NCBI GenBank assembly: GCA_046262295.1
Contig: JBHENC010000007.1
Coordinates: forward strand, 165,060 to 229,059
Reading direction: 5' to 3'
Source: JBHENC01 sp046262295
GTDB lineage: Bacteria; Acidobacteriota; Blastocatellia; Pyrinomonadales; Pyrinomonadaceae
Length of the DNA: 64,000 nt
Shown: one piece after another, positions 46,167 through 55,713 of the stretch
How positions within the stretch are numbered: position 1 is the stretch's first letter
Layout: each line of letters begins with the position of its first letter
Position numbers and translations under genes: made by a program
Notes under the pieces: model-generated
What the model saw: the letters and a program-made list of their open reading frames with translations, nothing else
Database searches by the model: none
Told to the model about the DNA's origin: nothing

Positions 46167-46577
46167 CTAACTTGCTCTCTCTAGTTTGACGGGCTTCTCT
46201 ATGAAGTAAAAGCTGCAGGTTCCGCGTACTTCTTCGAGGTCGCGTTTTTCCAGAGGATAGAGGCGGCACTGGTTCGGGCGGTCTTCGTAGATGCCGCAGG
46301 TTGACGTGCCGTCTGTATCCTTTTTCAGGAACGGGCATTTGAAGAGAATTTCGCAGCATGCGCCGCAGCGGTTACATTCGCCGCGCCGCAGGGCGAGCAT
46401 TTCGATGACTTCCTGTTTACGGAAATTAGCATGAACGAAGCGACGCAGTTTGCCGCTCATCTGCCGCGCGCGAAACTTTGCATCTTCCACCGCACGCGAA
46501 CGTCGCGCTATCGCCAGACGCTCTTCAATCAGCCGGTGCTTTGTTACGGCGGCGCGGCTTTGATGCGATGCTTTCAT
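46167..46577 (-). CDS. YkgJ-type CxxCxxCC zinc/iron-binding protein
   Basis: 136 residues. The defining cysteine cluster is GECNRCGACCEILFKCPF, with further Cys in TSTCGIYEDRPNQCRLYP. This family (often annotated as a putative Fe-S or zinc-binding oxidoreductase) has no firmly known reaction. The N-terminal 60 residues are basic and helical. It lies between purA and trxA on the same strand; a link to redox chemistry is only suggested by the neighbour. Confidence 0.85.
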   Translation of the reverse strand: MKASHQSRAAVTKHRLIEERLAIARRSRAVEDAKFRARQMSGKLRRFVHANFRKQEVIEMLALRRGECNRCGACCEILFKCPFLKKDTDGTSTCGIYEDRPNQCRLYPLEKRDLEEVRGTCSFYFIEKPVKLERAS

Positions 46578-46688
46578 GAATAATGTTTCGCTTCCGGCGT
46601 TCAGAAATGATGACGCGCAAAAACAAAGATAGGGCGCGGAGCCGAATCGCTGTTGGAATTCCGCCCGCGCCGCTAGTGTTTTAGTAAA

Positions 46689-47030
46689 TCAGGCGCTCTG
46701 TGCTGCGACGTGCTTATCGAGCATACGCGAGATGGCGTCTTTGCTCGTCGCGCCGACCACGCGCTCTTCTTCGCGTCCGCCCTTGAACAGAATCAGCGTC
46801 GGGATGCCCTTGATGCCGTAGCGTTGCGAGATGCCCGGATTGTCGTCCACGTTGAGTTTGACGACTTTCGCATTCTCCGCATACTTTTCCGCCACCGCGT
46901 CTACCGTCGGCGCGAGCATACGGCAGGGCGCACACCATGCCGCCCAGAAATCCACCAGCACCGGCTTGTCCGAGCCGAGCACGTCCTGCTCGAAAGATTG
47001 ATCGCTCACTTCCGTCACATATTCGCTCAT
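46689..47030 (-). CDS. trxA: Thioredoxin
   Basis: 113 residues; GGGAG lies 7 bases before ATG 47030. The active site is FWAAWCAPCRM with Cys33 and Cys36; the middle residues are Ala-Pro rather than the classical Gly-Pro, a common variant. The cis-Pro loop GIKGIPTLILFKGG is present. It reduces disulphides in cytosolic proteins with electrons from thioredoxin reductase. Confidence 0.96.
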   Translation of the reverse strand: MSEYVTEVSDQSFEQDVLGSDKPVLVDFWAAWCAPCRMLAPTVDAVAEKYAENAKVVKLNVDDNPGISQRYGIKGIPTLILFKGGREEERVVGATSKDAISRMLDKHVAAQSA

Positions 47031-47138
47031 CGTTCGTCTCCCTTTTCTAAATAAAGCGGCAGTTAAAATGAAAGCACGCCGGTTAAAGGCTTCGTGTGCT
47101 CAATATATCTGCCGGAAACTATTTTAACTTTTCTCTTC

Positions 47139-48566
47139 TCAAACGCCCGCTATGTTCCGGTAAAGCTCCATGTAACGCTGTGCCACCGCATCCCATGAAT
47201 TATCCACGCGCATTCCGTTTAGTTGAATCGTGCGCCACACGTCAGGCTCTCTGTAACAGTAGAGTGCTTCGGCGATTTTTTCAAGCAGCGCGGAGGCCGT
47301 GTAAGGCTCGAATTTGAAGCCGTTGCCCGTGCCCGTTGCTCTGTCGAAATCCTGAACGGTGTCGTCAAGCCCGCCGGTCGCGCGCACCACCGGCACAGTG
47401 CCGTAGCGCGTGCTGTACATTTGATTCAAGCCGCACGGCTCGTAAAGCGACGGCATCAGGAAAATATCTGCGCCCGCCTCTATCTTATGCGCCAGATTCT
47501 CGTTAAAGCCTTTGAAAATCCCCACCTGTCGCGGCGCGAAATCCCTCAGCGACTGTAAAAAATCTTCGTACTCCTGCGCGCCCGAACCGAGCGCGATAAA
47601 AGTCGCGCCCATCTCTAGCATCCGTCGGGCGGCGGCGCGAATCAGGTCGTAACCTTTCTGCGCAATGAGCCGCGAGACGGAGGCGAGGATGGGAAATTCC
47701 GAATTTTCTTCCGGCAATCCGAAGGCGCGCAGGAGATCGAGCTTACAAAGTTGCTTGCCGCCAAGATCGCTCGCGTCGTAATGAGCCGCGAGGTGCGGAT
47801 CGGTCGCGGGATTCCACACGTCGTAGTCAACGCCGTTCGTGATGCCGATCAAGCGGTCGCGGCGTTGGCGCAGAATCCAATCGAGGCCGTAGCCGTGTTC
47901 GGGCGTTTGAATCTCGAGCGCGTAGCGGCGGCTGACGGTTGAAATCACATCGGCGGCCATCAGCCCGGCCTTGAGCGCCGACGCCGTGCCGTTCATCAAA
48001 AAAAGATTTCGTTCTTCAGCAGCATCGAACCCTAAAAAAGGCAGCGCCGCCGGATCGAAGACGCCCTGATACGCGAGATTATGAATGGAGAAGAGCGTGC
48101 CCGTCTTCGCGTAGTAGGAATCGAAAGAGCGGCGTGCGCGAAGTTCGGCGGCGGCGAAACCGCAGTGCCAATCGTTGCCGTGTACGATGTCGGGCGGCGC
48201 GCCGAGGCGTTTGCAGAGCGCAAGCGCGGCACGGCAGAAAAAAGCGAAACGCTCGTGATCGTCGCGGTAGCCGTAAACGCCCGCACGCGCGAAATATTCC
48301 GGCGCGTCTATCAGAAACGTCGGCGCGCCCGTCGCTTCGCTGTACCAGACATCCACATGGCGCGTGCCCCACGCCCATTCGACTTCCAGATTGTTGATGG
48401 CCTGATTGCGCAGTAAGCGGCGATCAATCTGTTCGTAAAGCGGAAGCAGGAGGAAAACTTCAGCGCCCGCCGCGCCCAGAGCTTTCGGCAGTGCGCCCGC
48501 GACATCCGCCAGCCCGCCTGTTTTGGCGAACGGTACGGCTTCCGACGAAAAAATCGCAACGCGCAA
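47139..48566 (-). CDS. glgA: Glycogen/starch synthase (ADP-glucose type)
   Basis: 475 residues starting at TTG 48566; this unusual start is chosen because the family begins exactly here (RVAIFSSEAVPFAKTGGLAD), with the ADP-glucose-binding KTGGL loop at residues 15-19. No strong ribosome-binding site is close by. The GT5 C-terminal signature SLYEPCGLNQMYSTRYGTVP is intact. The enzyme extends alpha-1,4-glucan from ADP-glucose. It sits between trxA and rho without other glycogen genes. Confidence 0.95.
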   Translation of the reverse strand: MRVAIFSSEAVPFAKTGGLADVAGALPKALGAAGAEVFLLLPLYEQIDRRLLRNQAINNLEVEWAWGTRHVDVWYSEATGAPTFLIDAPEYFARAGVYGYRDDHERFAFFCRAALALCKRLGAPPDIVHGNDWHCGFAAAELRARRSFDSYYAKTGTLFSIHNLAYQGVFDPAALPFLGFDAAEERNLFLMNGTASALKAGLMAADVISTVSRRYALEIQTPEHGYGLDWILRQRRDRLIGITNGVDYDVWNPATDPHLAAHYDASDLGGKQLCKLDLLRAFGLPEENSEFPILASVSRLIAQKGYDLIRAAARRMLEMGATFIALGSGAQEYEDFLQSLRDFAPRQVGIFKGFNENLAHKIEAGADIFLMPSLYEPCGLNQMYSTRYGTVPVVRATGGLDDTVQDFDRATGTGNGFKFEPYTASALLEKIAEALYCYREPDVWRTIQLNGMRVDNSWDAVAQRYMELYRNIAGV

Positions 48567-48683
48567 ACGTGTTCACAGGGAACGCTCCCCGATCAGTCAG
48601 GAAGCGTTGCAAGTAGCTGAATTGATAGAGCGTTAAAGCGACACTATGCGAAGCCCGCACGCTTTTGTCAACGTCAAAGCTTT

Positions 48684-48760
48684 TAGTTTCCAGTTTTTAG
48701 TTTTCAGCTCATGGTTTTTAACCCGGCTACTGAAAACTGATTACTAAAAACTGGAAACTA
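48684..48760. repeat. Intergenic palindrome immediately downstream of rho
   Basis: An 18-bp perfect stem (TAGTTTCCAGTTTTTAGT at 48684-48701 and its complement at 48743-48760), extended by a 7-bp inner stem across a bulge. It starts one base after the rho stop and may act as a terminator or mRNA 3' stabiliser. Word use (CAGTTTTTAGTTTTCAG) is close to the repeat beside purA. Confidence 0.75.
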
Positions 48761-48761
48761 C

Positions 48762-50192
48762 CTACGTTTGCATTGATGACAGAAATTCGGCGTTGGACTT
48801 GGATTTCTCAAGGCGTTCCAGCACGACTTCCATCTGTTCGACGGGCGAAAGCGGATTGAGCACGCGGCGCATCACCCAGATACGAGCAAGGTCTTCCTTG
48901 CTGAGCAATAGTTCTTCTTTGCGTGTGCCGGAGCGTTGCAGATCAATCGCGGGGAAAAGGCGTTTGTCGCTCAAGCGGCGGTCGAGGTGAATTTCGCAGT
49001 TGCCTGTTCCCTTGAACTCTTCAAAGATCACGTCGTCCATGCGCGAACCCGTATCAATCAGCGCGGTAGCGATGATCGTTAAGCTGCCGCCTTCTTCGAT
49101 GTTGCGCGCTGCACCGAAAAAGCGTTTCGGGCGTTGCAAAGCGTTCGAGTCAATACCGCCGGAAAGGATTTTGCCGGAAGGCGGCACGACGGCGTTGTGC
49201 GCGCGTGCGAGGCGCGTAATCGAATCGAGCAGGATGACGACGTCGCGTTTATGTTCGACAAGCCGCTTGGCTTTTTCGATGACCATATCGGCGACTTGGA
49301 CGTGGCGCGTCGGCGGTTCGTCGAACGTCGAAGAGATGACTTCGCCGTTGACGGAACGCTGCATATCCGTGACTTCTTCGGGACGCTCGTCAATCAGAAG
49401 AACGATCAAAGTGACTTCCGGGTGATTCTGCGTGACGGAGTTGGCGATGGTTTGCAGCAGCATCGTTTTGCCGGTGCGCGGCGGCGCGACGATCAATCCG
49501 CGCTGTCCTTTACCGATGGGCGTGACGAGATCAATAACGCGCGCCGAAAGATTGTCTTTTTCAACCTCCATGCGCAACTGCTCGTCCGGGTAGAGCGGCG
49601 TCAAATTATCGAAGAAGACTTTCTCGCGCGCTTGATCGGGAGCCTCGAAGTTGATGGCTTCAACCTTGATGAGCGCGAAGTATCGCTCGCCTTCTTTCGG
49701 CGGGCGAATCTGGCCGCTGACGGTGTCGCCGGTGCGTAAGTCGAATTTGCGTATCTGCGACGGGCTGACGTAAATATCATCGGGGCCGGGCAGGTAGTTG
49801 TATTCGGGCGCACGCAGGAAACCGAAGCCGTCGGGCAAAGTTTCCAGCACACCTTCGGAGAAGATCAGTCCGCTCTTTTCCGTCTGCGCGGCGAGGACTT
49901 TGAAGATCAATTCCTGCTTGCGCATTCCGGTCGCGCCGGGCACGTCCATGCCTTTGGCAATCGCCGTCAGCTTGGAGATGGACATCTCCTTGAGGTCGGC
50001 AATATTAAGTAACTCGCCGTCTTTTAATTCTTTCCCGATGAGCGAAGTCTTTTCCGGTTGCGGCGTTTCTTCGACGGTCGCGGTCGCGGTTGTTGCGGTT
50101 GCTACCTCGTCTGTGCCGTCGTTGTTGCCGTTGGTTGTGTTGGTAGTGCTGCTGCTGCTGGCGGCGCGTGTGCGCGGTGTGCGTTGTGACAT
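48762..50192 (-). CDS. rho: Transcription termination factor Rho
   Basis: 476 residues. The first 60 are Thr/Ser/Asn-rich and look disordered, an extension seen in several phyla. The N-terminal helical and cold-shock RNA-binding domains follow (LETLPDGFGFLRAPEYNYLP), then the ATPase with Walker A PPRTGKTMLLQ, Walker B and the Q-loop/R-loop region (RSVNGEVISSTFDEPP, FGAARNIEEGGSLTI). Rho is the hexameric helicase that ends transcription. The 390-base leader upstream could serve autoregulation, known for rho in other bacteria. Confidence 0.97.
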   Translation of the reverse strand: MSQRTPRTRAASSSSTTNTTNGNNDGTDEVATATTATATVEETPQPEKTSLIGKELKDGELLNIADLKEMSISKLTAIAKGMDVPGATGMRKQELIFKVLAAQTEKSGLIFSEGVLETLPDGFGFLRAPEYNYLPGPDDIYVSPSQIRKFDLRTGDTVSGQIRPPKEGERYFALIKVEAINFEAPDQAREKVFFDNLTPLYPDEQLRMEVEKDNLSARVIDLVTPIGKGQRGLIVAPPRTGKTMLLQTIANSVTQNHPEVTLIVLLIDERPEEVTDMQRSVNGEVISSTFDEPPTRHVQVADMVIEKAKRLVEHKRDVVILLDSITRLARAHNAVVPPSGKILSGGIDSNALQRPKRFFGAARNIEEGGSLTIIATALIDTGSRMDDVIFEEFKGTGNCEIHLDRRLSDKRLFPAIDLQRSGTRKEELLLSKEDLARIWVMRRVLNPLSPVEQMEVVLERLEKSKSNAEFLSSMQT

Positions 50193-50583
50193 CTTAATTA
50201 TTCTCTCAGGCGGCGCGTTCGTTGATTGAAGGTTGGCCGCAAACGATGATTAGTGCCGGTAAGTGTTGTGTTCCTCTTGGGGGTTAATCACGGCTGTTAC
50301 CTGTGCCGCCCGGTATGTAGTTGATTATTAATAAAAGACAGATGCTGGTGAACTTTAATATGGATGCTTGGCGCGTGCGATGTTGTAGGGGAGGCGTGCG
50401 AGTCGCCCGGTCTTCACCGCTCGTGCGCGAAGTGAAAGTGTTTCTTCAACGGAAACCGTCGTTTGAAATTTACACTCAACAGTTCGCTTTAAGTTCGCTT
50501 TTCTTGTTGCTAACAAAATTCGATGCCCGCTTCGTTCCGCGCGTGGCCTCTCGATTCCGCCCGCAAACTAAAATTAATGAATC
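50193..50583. other. Long leader / intergenic region upstream of rho
   Basis: About 390 bases between engB and rho. It has no convincing gene; a 111-codon plus-strand frame here has no protein character. It probably includes the rho promoter and leader. I could not place a promoter with confidence. Confidence 0.5.
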
Positions 50584-51168
50584 TTACGCAGCGATAATTG
50601 CTTCCTCAATCGTCCGCCAGATTTCGTCGCGCCCTCGCCGCGTCGTCGCGGAATAGGTTATCACTTTTTCGGCGTTCATCATTTGCCGGATGCGCTCGAC
50701 GCTTTTTCGTAACTCATTTTGAGAAAGCTTGTCGGATTTTGTGGCAACAATGAGTTGCGGCTTCATGTGGTGCTGAAGCCAATCGTGGAGCTGCAAATCA
50801 AGTGTTGTGGGTTCGTGACGCGAATCTACGATCTGAATTGATAACACAAGCGAAGGCCGTTTGGCAAGATAGTTTTCGGCCATCTCGCCCCACGTCTGCT
50901 TAATTGCTTTCGGCACGCGCGCGTAACCGTAGCCGGGAAGGTCAACGAAATGGAAACGATTATTAACGAGAAAAAAGTTCAAAGACTGCGTTCTGCCCGG
51001 CGTCGAAGAGGTGCGGGCGAGACCTTTGACGCCGAGCAGGGAATTGATAAGACTGGATTTGCCGACATTCGAGCGCCCCAGAAACGCGATCTCCGGCAAC
51101 TCCGCGCGCGGCCAGTCGGCTTCGCTAAACGCGCTCTTCACAAACTCCGTGCTGTTGGTCGTCTTCAT
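50584..51168 (-). CDS. engB: Ribosome biogenesis GTPase EngB (YsxC/YihA)
   Basis: 194 residues. G1 motif FLGRSNVGKSSLINSLLG, G3 region FVDLPGYGYARVP, and G4 motif VATKSDKLS (TKxD) are all present, with the family's short length. It assists assembly of the large ribosomal subunit. In many bacteria engB follows lon in the clp/lon cluster; here it lies downstream of lon on the same strand with one unknown gene between. Confidence 0.96.
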   Translation of the reverse strand: MKTTNSTEFVKSAFSEADWPRAELPEIAFLGRSNVGKSSLINSLLGVKGLARTSSTPGRTQSLNFFLVNNRFHFVDLPGYGYARVPKAIKQTWGEMAENYLAKRPSLVLSIQIVDSRHEPTTLDLQLHDWLQHHMKPQLIVATKSDKLSQNELRKSVERIRQMMNAEKVITYSATTRRGRDEIWRTIEEAIIAA

Positions 51169-51264
51169 GCTAAATCTTTTGCGCGATCAGCGAACTTAAT
51201 CGCCTGCATGACGCGGGCGAAGATATGACTCGCGCAAAAAGAGATGGCGGCGCTCACCCGTGTC

Positions 51265-51717
51265 TTAAACCTTGTTCGATGCGGCTTGAGCGGCAGCGCG
51301 CATTTCCGCAAAGCGTTTGGAACGCTCACGCACCCCCGCCATTCGCTCCTTCGCATCAGGCACACGCATCACCAGCTTTTCGAGATGCCCGAAGGCTTCC
51401 GGTAAATTGAACATAGCGCGCATCTCTGTGAGAAACGGCTCGATCTTCGAGAAAACGAAGATGTGCTCGGCGTTCGCGTCGTTGAACATCGCTTCGTCAA
51501 TCGCCCCGTTGTTGACAAAGGACGCGGCCATATCCCAGTAGGATATTACCATCCGAAAATAGGCGCTGTGCTGTTCGTCCATCATCGCGTTGACGATTTC
51601 CTGCGTGCTTTCAGGACTAAACGTCCCGAACCATGCGCGCGCCTTGCGCATGGTTTCTTCACGGCGCAGGTCGTATAGCTTGAGAATTAAATTCGCGTCT
51701 TCGTGTTTTGTGCTCAT
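51265..51717 (-). CDS. Conserved-looking helical protein of unknown function
   Basis: 150 residues, not recognised. The sequence is compact and helical: it opens MSTKHEDANLILKLYDLRRE, has an aromatic-rich centre (AYFRMVISYWDMAASFVNNG) and ends in a basic/Ala-rich helix. No signal peptide or membrane segment is present. It is in line with lon and engB on the minus strand, 186 bases after lon and 96 before engB, so it may be expressed separately because the lon terminator lies between. Confidence 0.7.
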   Translation of the reverse strand: MSTKHEDANLILKLYDLRREETMRKARAWFGTFSPESTQEIVNAMMDEQHSAYFRMVISYWDMAASFVNNGAIDEAMFNDANAEHIFVFSKIEPFLTEMRAMFNLPEAFGHLEKLVMRVPDAKERMAGVRERSKRFAEMRAAAQAASNKV

Positions 51718-51839
51718 CGCTAGGTTTTCTCCAAAAGGGAAAGCTGCCGTGAAAATCTTTCGGCAAGGTTGATGACAAGGTGAATCGAGATTCTAATGCG
51801 TCTGAGACGGGAGGTAAAGCGTAGCAGGAAATCCCACAC

Positions 51840-51884
51840 AAAAAAGATTGAGCGCGAGTCTTCAAATTTCGACTCGCGCTCAAT
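51840..51884 (-). terminator. Terminator of lon
   Basis: On the minus strand a perfect 14-bp stem (ATTGAGCGCGAGTC and complement, 10-base loop) followed by CTTTTTT lies 19 bases after the lon stop. Confidence 0.88.
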
Positions 51885-51903
51885 TCGTTTGATAACGTGC
51901 GCC

Positions 51904-54345
51904 TTACTCGGCGGGCGTTCCGACGCCGTGCGGCGGCGGTTCCGTCGTCCACAAAGGCGGCGTCTTCGGTTCGTCCGTTGTGGTCGCTACGGCGTCAACC
52001 GGGCACGCCTCTTCGAGCGCGAGCGCCAGCACTTCCTCTATGGTTTCGACGAAATGCACGTCCAACTGCGCGCGCACTTCTTCGGGCACTTCCGCCAAGT
52101 CCTTCTCGTTCTCTTTCGGCATAATGATCGTCGTGATGCCGAAACGATGCGCGGCCAGAAGTTTTTCCTTGACGCCGCCGATGGGCAGCACGCGCCCGCG
52201 CAAAGTAATCTCGCCGGTCATCGCCACTTCCTTGCGCACGGGAGCGCGCGTCAAGGCCGACGCCATCGCCGTCGCTAAGGTGATTCCCGCCGATGGGCCG
52301 TCTTTCGGAATCGCGCCTTCCGGGATGTGTATGTGTAGATCACGCTTGCGTATAAAATCAAGGCTCATGCCAAGACGTTCGGCGCGCGACTTGATGCACG
52401 TTAAGGCGGCCTGCGCTGATTCCTGCATCACTTCGCCGAGCTTGCCCGTTAAAGTGACCTGCCCGCGCCCGTTGGTGAGCGTCGCTTCGATCTGCAAGAC
52501 TTCGCCGCCGACTTCCGTCCACGCGAGTCCGGTCGCTAATCCGACTTCGCTTTCCGCCGCGACACCCTGCTGCCGGAATTTGATGGGGCCGAGCATCTCG
52601 CGCACGCGCTCCGGCGTAATCAAATCTTTGAATGCCTCGCCCGCGCTTTCGGAGACGAACTTGCGTGCGACCTTGCGGCAGCACGAGCCGATCTCGCGCT
52701 CCAGATTGCGCACGCCCGCTTCGCGCGTATAATGGCGAATCACTTCGAGGAGTCCTTCGTCAGCCCACTCGATCTGCTCCGCTTTGAGGCCGTTGGCTTC
52801 CGCTTGCTTCGTCGCAAGGTGGCGTTTGGCAATCTCTAATTTCTCGCGCTCCGTATAGCCGGAAAGACGCAAGATTTCGAGGCGGTCTTGCAACGGCGGC
52901 GGAATCGTGTGCAGCACGTTGGCGGTTGCGATAAAGAAGACTTTCGAGAGATCGTATTCAACGTCCAGATAATGATCCTGAAACGAATTGTTCTGTTCCG
53001 GGTCGAGCACTTCCAATAGCGCGGACGACGGGTCGCCGCGAAAATCCGCGCCGAGTTTGTCCACTTCGTCAAGCAGAATCAGCGGATTGACCGTCCCCGC
53101 TTTCTTCATCATCTGAATGATCTGGCCGGGCAACGCGCCGATGTACGTGCGGCGATGCCCGCGAATCTCCGCTTCGTCGCGCACGCCGCCTAAACTTAGG
53201 CGCACAAATTTTCTGCCGGTCGCACGCGCGATGGATTTACCCAGACTTGTTTTGCCGACTCCCGGCGGGCCGACGAAACAAAGAATCGAGCCTTTCGGAT
53301 TCTTCACCAGCTGGCGGACGGCCAAGTATTCCAGAATGCGTTCCTTGATCTTCTCTAAACTGTAGTGGTCTTCGTTCAAGACCTCTTCGGCCTTCCCCAA
53401 ATCTTTAAGCTCTTTCGACTTCTGTTTCCAAGGCACGTTCAGCAGCCAGTCAATATAAGTGCGCGAGACGGTTCCTTCGGCGGACATCGGCGGCATCGCT
53501 TCGAGACGGTGCAATTCCTGCATGGCCTTTTCTTTGGCCTCTTCGCTCATGCCCGCGTCTTCGATTTTCTTCTTCAATTCCTCAAGCTCCGCCTTTTCGT
53601 CTTTGCGGCCAAGCTCTTTGTGAATCGCCTTCATCTGCTCGTTAAGGTAATACTCTTTCTGCGCCTTCTCCATCTGCTTTTTAACGCGCGTCTGAATCGT
53701 CTTATCCAGTTGGCGTTTCTCCAACTCGCCTTCGAGCAGTTCGACGAGACGTTGCAGACGCGCCGTCGTGGAGAAAATTTCCAGAAGTCCCTGTTTATCT
53801 TCGACTGAAATGCGCAGTTGATGCGAAAGTGCATCGGCGAGATTCGAGGGGTCTTGCGTGCGCAGCGCCTGTTGCAGCGCGTCCGTCTGCACATCCGGCG
53901 CGAGACGCAAATGCTGTTCGATTAGCTGGCTGATGCGTGCGACGAGGGCTTCGGTGCGCACGCCCGCCTCTGCGACGTGCGGCGCACGACGAACCAGCGC
54001 GGTGAAGGCTCCGTTATCGTTTTCGACGCGCACGACCGTTGCGCGCTCGCGGCCTTCGACGACGACTTTGATCTGCCCGTTATCCAGCTTCTGCGATTGC
54101 AGTATGCGTCCCAGCGTGCCGACGCCGTAGACCTGTTCGGGCGTCGGTTCGTCAATGGTGGCGTCATGCTGTGTGGCAAGGAAAATCGTGCGATCACCAT
54201 TGAGTGCCTCTTCGAGGGCGCGGACAGAGCCGGAACGCCCGATCTTGAAAGCGACTTTGGTGAACGGGAAAATAACGACATCGCGGATCGGAACCATCGG
54301 ATAGCGCGCGACATCTGCGGGAGTGCGGTCTGAATATTCTTCCAT
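51904..54345 (-). CDS. lon: ATP-dependent protease Lon
   Basis: 813 residues, standard length. An N-terminal substrate-binding domain begins at MVPIRDVVIFPFTKVAFKIG; the coiled region includes NEQMKAIHKELG; the AAA+ module has Walker A VGPPGVGKTSLGKS. The S16 peptidase dyad is Ser685 in PKDGPSAGIT and Lys728 in GGVKEKLLAAHR. Lon degrades misfolded and regulatory proteins in the cytosol. The gene order (tig, clpP, clpX, then lon and engB) matches the common bacterial cluster, here interrupted by a CHAD gene and a kinase remnant. Confidence 0.97.
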   Translation of the reverse strand: MEEYSDRTPADVARYPMVPIRDVVIFPFTKVAFKIGRSGSVRALEEALNGDRTIFLATQHDATIDEPTPEQVYGVGTLGRILQSQKLDNGQIKVVVEGRERATVVRVENDNGAFTALVRRAPHVAEAGVRTEALVARISQLIEQHLRLAPDVQTDALQQALRTQDPSNLADALSHQLRISVEDKQGLLEIFSTTARLQRLVELLEGELEKRQLDKTIQTRVKKQMEKAQKEYYLNEQMKAIHKELGRKDEKAELEELKKKIEDAGMSEEAKEKAMQELHRLEAMPPMSAEGTVSRTYIDWLLNVPWKQKSKELKDLGKAEEVLNEDHYSLEKIKERILEYLAVRQLVKNPKGSILCFVGPPGVGKTSLGKSIARATGRKFVRLSLGGVRDEAEIRGHRRTYIGALPGQIIQMMKKAGTVNPLILLDEVDKLGADFRGDPSSALLEVLDPEQNNSFQDHYLDVEYDLSKVFFIATANVLHTIPPPLQDRLEILRLSGYTEREKLEIAKRHLATKQAEANGLKAEQIEWADEGLLEVIRHYTREAGVRNLEREIGSCCRKVARKFVSESAGEAFKDLITPERVREMLGPIKFRQQGVAAESEVGLATGLAWTEVGGEVLQIEATLTNGRGQVTLTGKLGEVMQESAQAALTCIKSRAERLGMSLDFIRKRDLHIHIPEGAIPKDGPSAGITLATAMASALTRAPVRKEVAMTGEITLRGRVLPIGGVKEKLLAAHRFGITTIIMPKENEKDLAEVPEEVRAQLDVHFVETIEEVLALALEEACPVDAVATTTDEPKTPPLWTTEPPPHGVGTPAE

Positions 54346-54723
54346 ATCTCTAATTAAACTCTTTTACTTCGGGCAACTTAAAGCGGCGCGAGGGCGAGCC
54401 GCCACGATGGTCGTCTCGCCCTCTCACGCGAACCAAATTCAATTGTAAAACATTTCGTCGGAGTGCGCCACTAACCGGGCAATAATACCCGCAACCGGAG
54501 CGGAAAATGGTTCGGCTTGTTAACGATGAGCACCTCGTAAACCCGTCGGCCCAAGACCGGGCGGTGATGGCTTGATGTTGCGCATCGCTACTGCGGCAAA
54601 GAAATTTGCGCTGCCGGACGAAAACGCGATATGTTCGGGCGAGCCTTATTGACTGTAGATTCTTGGCTGTGTCCTACCTTGCCCGGTAAGTTTACGTTCG
54701 GCGCAAAGCGTCTGATCTCCATT
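54346..54723. other. Divergent intergenic region between lon and the CHAD gene
   Basis: About 380 bases without a gene. A 9-bp inverted repeat GAGGGCGAG / CTCGCCCTC (54390-54398, 54415-54423) lies 45-78 bases before the lon start and could be a leader structure. It is not a CIRCE element. Confidence 0.5.
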
Positions 54724-55713
54724 ATGGCAAAAGCATCTGTTATCGAAAACCTTGATTGTGAGGCGAGCGCCATGTCGTGCGCCGCGCGTGTCCTGCGCGT
54801 TCGTTTTGCGGAAATATGCGAATTGCGCGCCGCTGCGCTGAACCCGGATGACATAGAGGGCGTGCATGATATGCGCGTCGCCACGCGCCGCCTGCGGAGC
54901 GCCCTGCGAGATTTCAAGCCTTACTTACGCAAGCGCATTCCGCAAAAGCGTTTGAAGTTTATTGCCGCGACGCTCGGCATCGTGCGCGACGACGATGTGG
55001 CGATTCTCGCACTCGAAAAGTTGCGGGCACAGGCGACGGGCGAGGTGATTGAAGGCATCGAGCGATTAATCGAAAAGCGACGCAGGCGGCGCGAACAGGC
55101 GCGCGTCGCGCTGGCGGAAGCGATACGCGAAGATGTTCTCGCCCGCTTGCAGGAAGATTTCGTGGCGCGGCTCGATCAAGCGGAAATTATCGCGGACGGA
55201 AAACGCAGACGTAAAGGCGGCGAATCCGTTTCAGAATTGAGCTTCCGCCGTGTCGGGCGCGAGATCATTCTGTCCCGCTTCGATGAATTGCAGGACTTGG
55301 GCGAAAGCTTATATCGCCCGTTCGAGGAAAATCCGCTGCATCGTATGCGTATCGCTGCTAAAAGGCTGCGCTATGCGTTGGAACTATTTACGCCGTGCTG
55401 GGGCGAGCCGCTCGCATCGTTGGCAGAGGAGATAGCCGGGCTCCAAACCTCTCTGGGCGAGTTGCACGATTGCGATGTCTGGATCGCCGATCTCGGCAAG
55501 CAGTTATTAAGGCACGGTAAAGAGCGCATAACTGACGCAAGCGGGATTGCGGTTTCACCCGCGCGGCAGGCGGCAGTCTTTCTTTTAAGCCATTTCGTCA
55601 AAGAACGCACAAAGCATTTTCGTGATGCGCTGGCGCGCTGGCACAGATGGGAAATAAATGGCTTCGCCGTCCGTCTTACAGCGCATCTGGCCGATAGCGA
55701 AGTGGACGGTTGA
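54724..55713 (+). CDS. CHAD domain protein
   Basis: 329 residues from ATG 54724; the open frame upstream to 54631 is not protein-like. CHAD hallmarks are visible twice: GVHDMRVATRRLRSALRDFK near the N-terminus and LHRMRIAAKRLRYALELF in the second half, with conserved His and basic residues spaced on helices. Such alpha-helical proteins bind inorganic polyphosphate in several bacteria. It stands alone, convergent with clpX and divergent from lon; the kinase remnant starts at its stop. Confidence 0.9.
   Translation: MAKASVIENLDCEASAMSCAARVLRVRFAEICELRAAALNPDDIEGVHDMRVATRRLRSALRDFKPYLRKRIPQKRLKFIAATLGIVRDDDVAILALEKLRAQATGEVIEGIERLIEKRRRRREQARVALAEAIREDVLARLQEDFVARLDQAEIIADGKRRRKGGESVSELSFRRVGREIILSRFDELQDLGESLYRPFEENPLHRMRIAAKRLRYALELFTPCWGEPLASLAEEIAGLQTSLGELHDCDVWIADLGKQLLRHGKERITDASGIAVSPARQAAVFLLSHFVKERTKHFRDALARWHRWEINGFAVRLTAHLADSEVDG

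Noticed and set aside
49134..49739. A 201-codon plus-strand open frame opposite rho
   Set aside because: Mirror of the rho ATPase; no independent support.
50321..50656. A 111-codon plus-strand frame in the rho-engB gap
   Set aside because: Runs into the engB gene on the other strand and has no recognisable protein pattern.
54390..54423. Inverted repeat upstream of lon as a heat-shock CIRCE operator
   Set aside because: Sequence does not resemble TTAGCACTC-N9-GAGTGCTAA.
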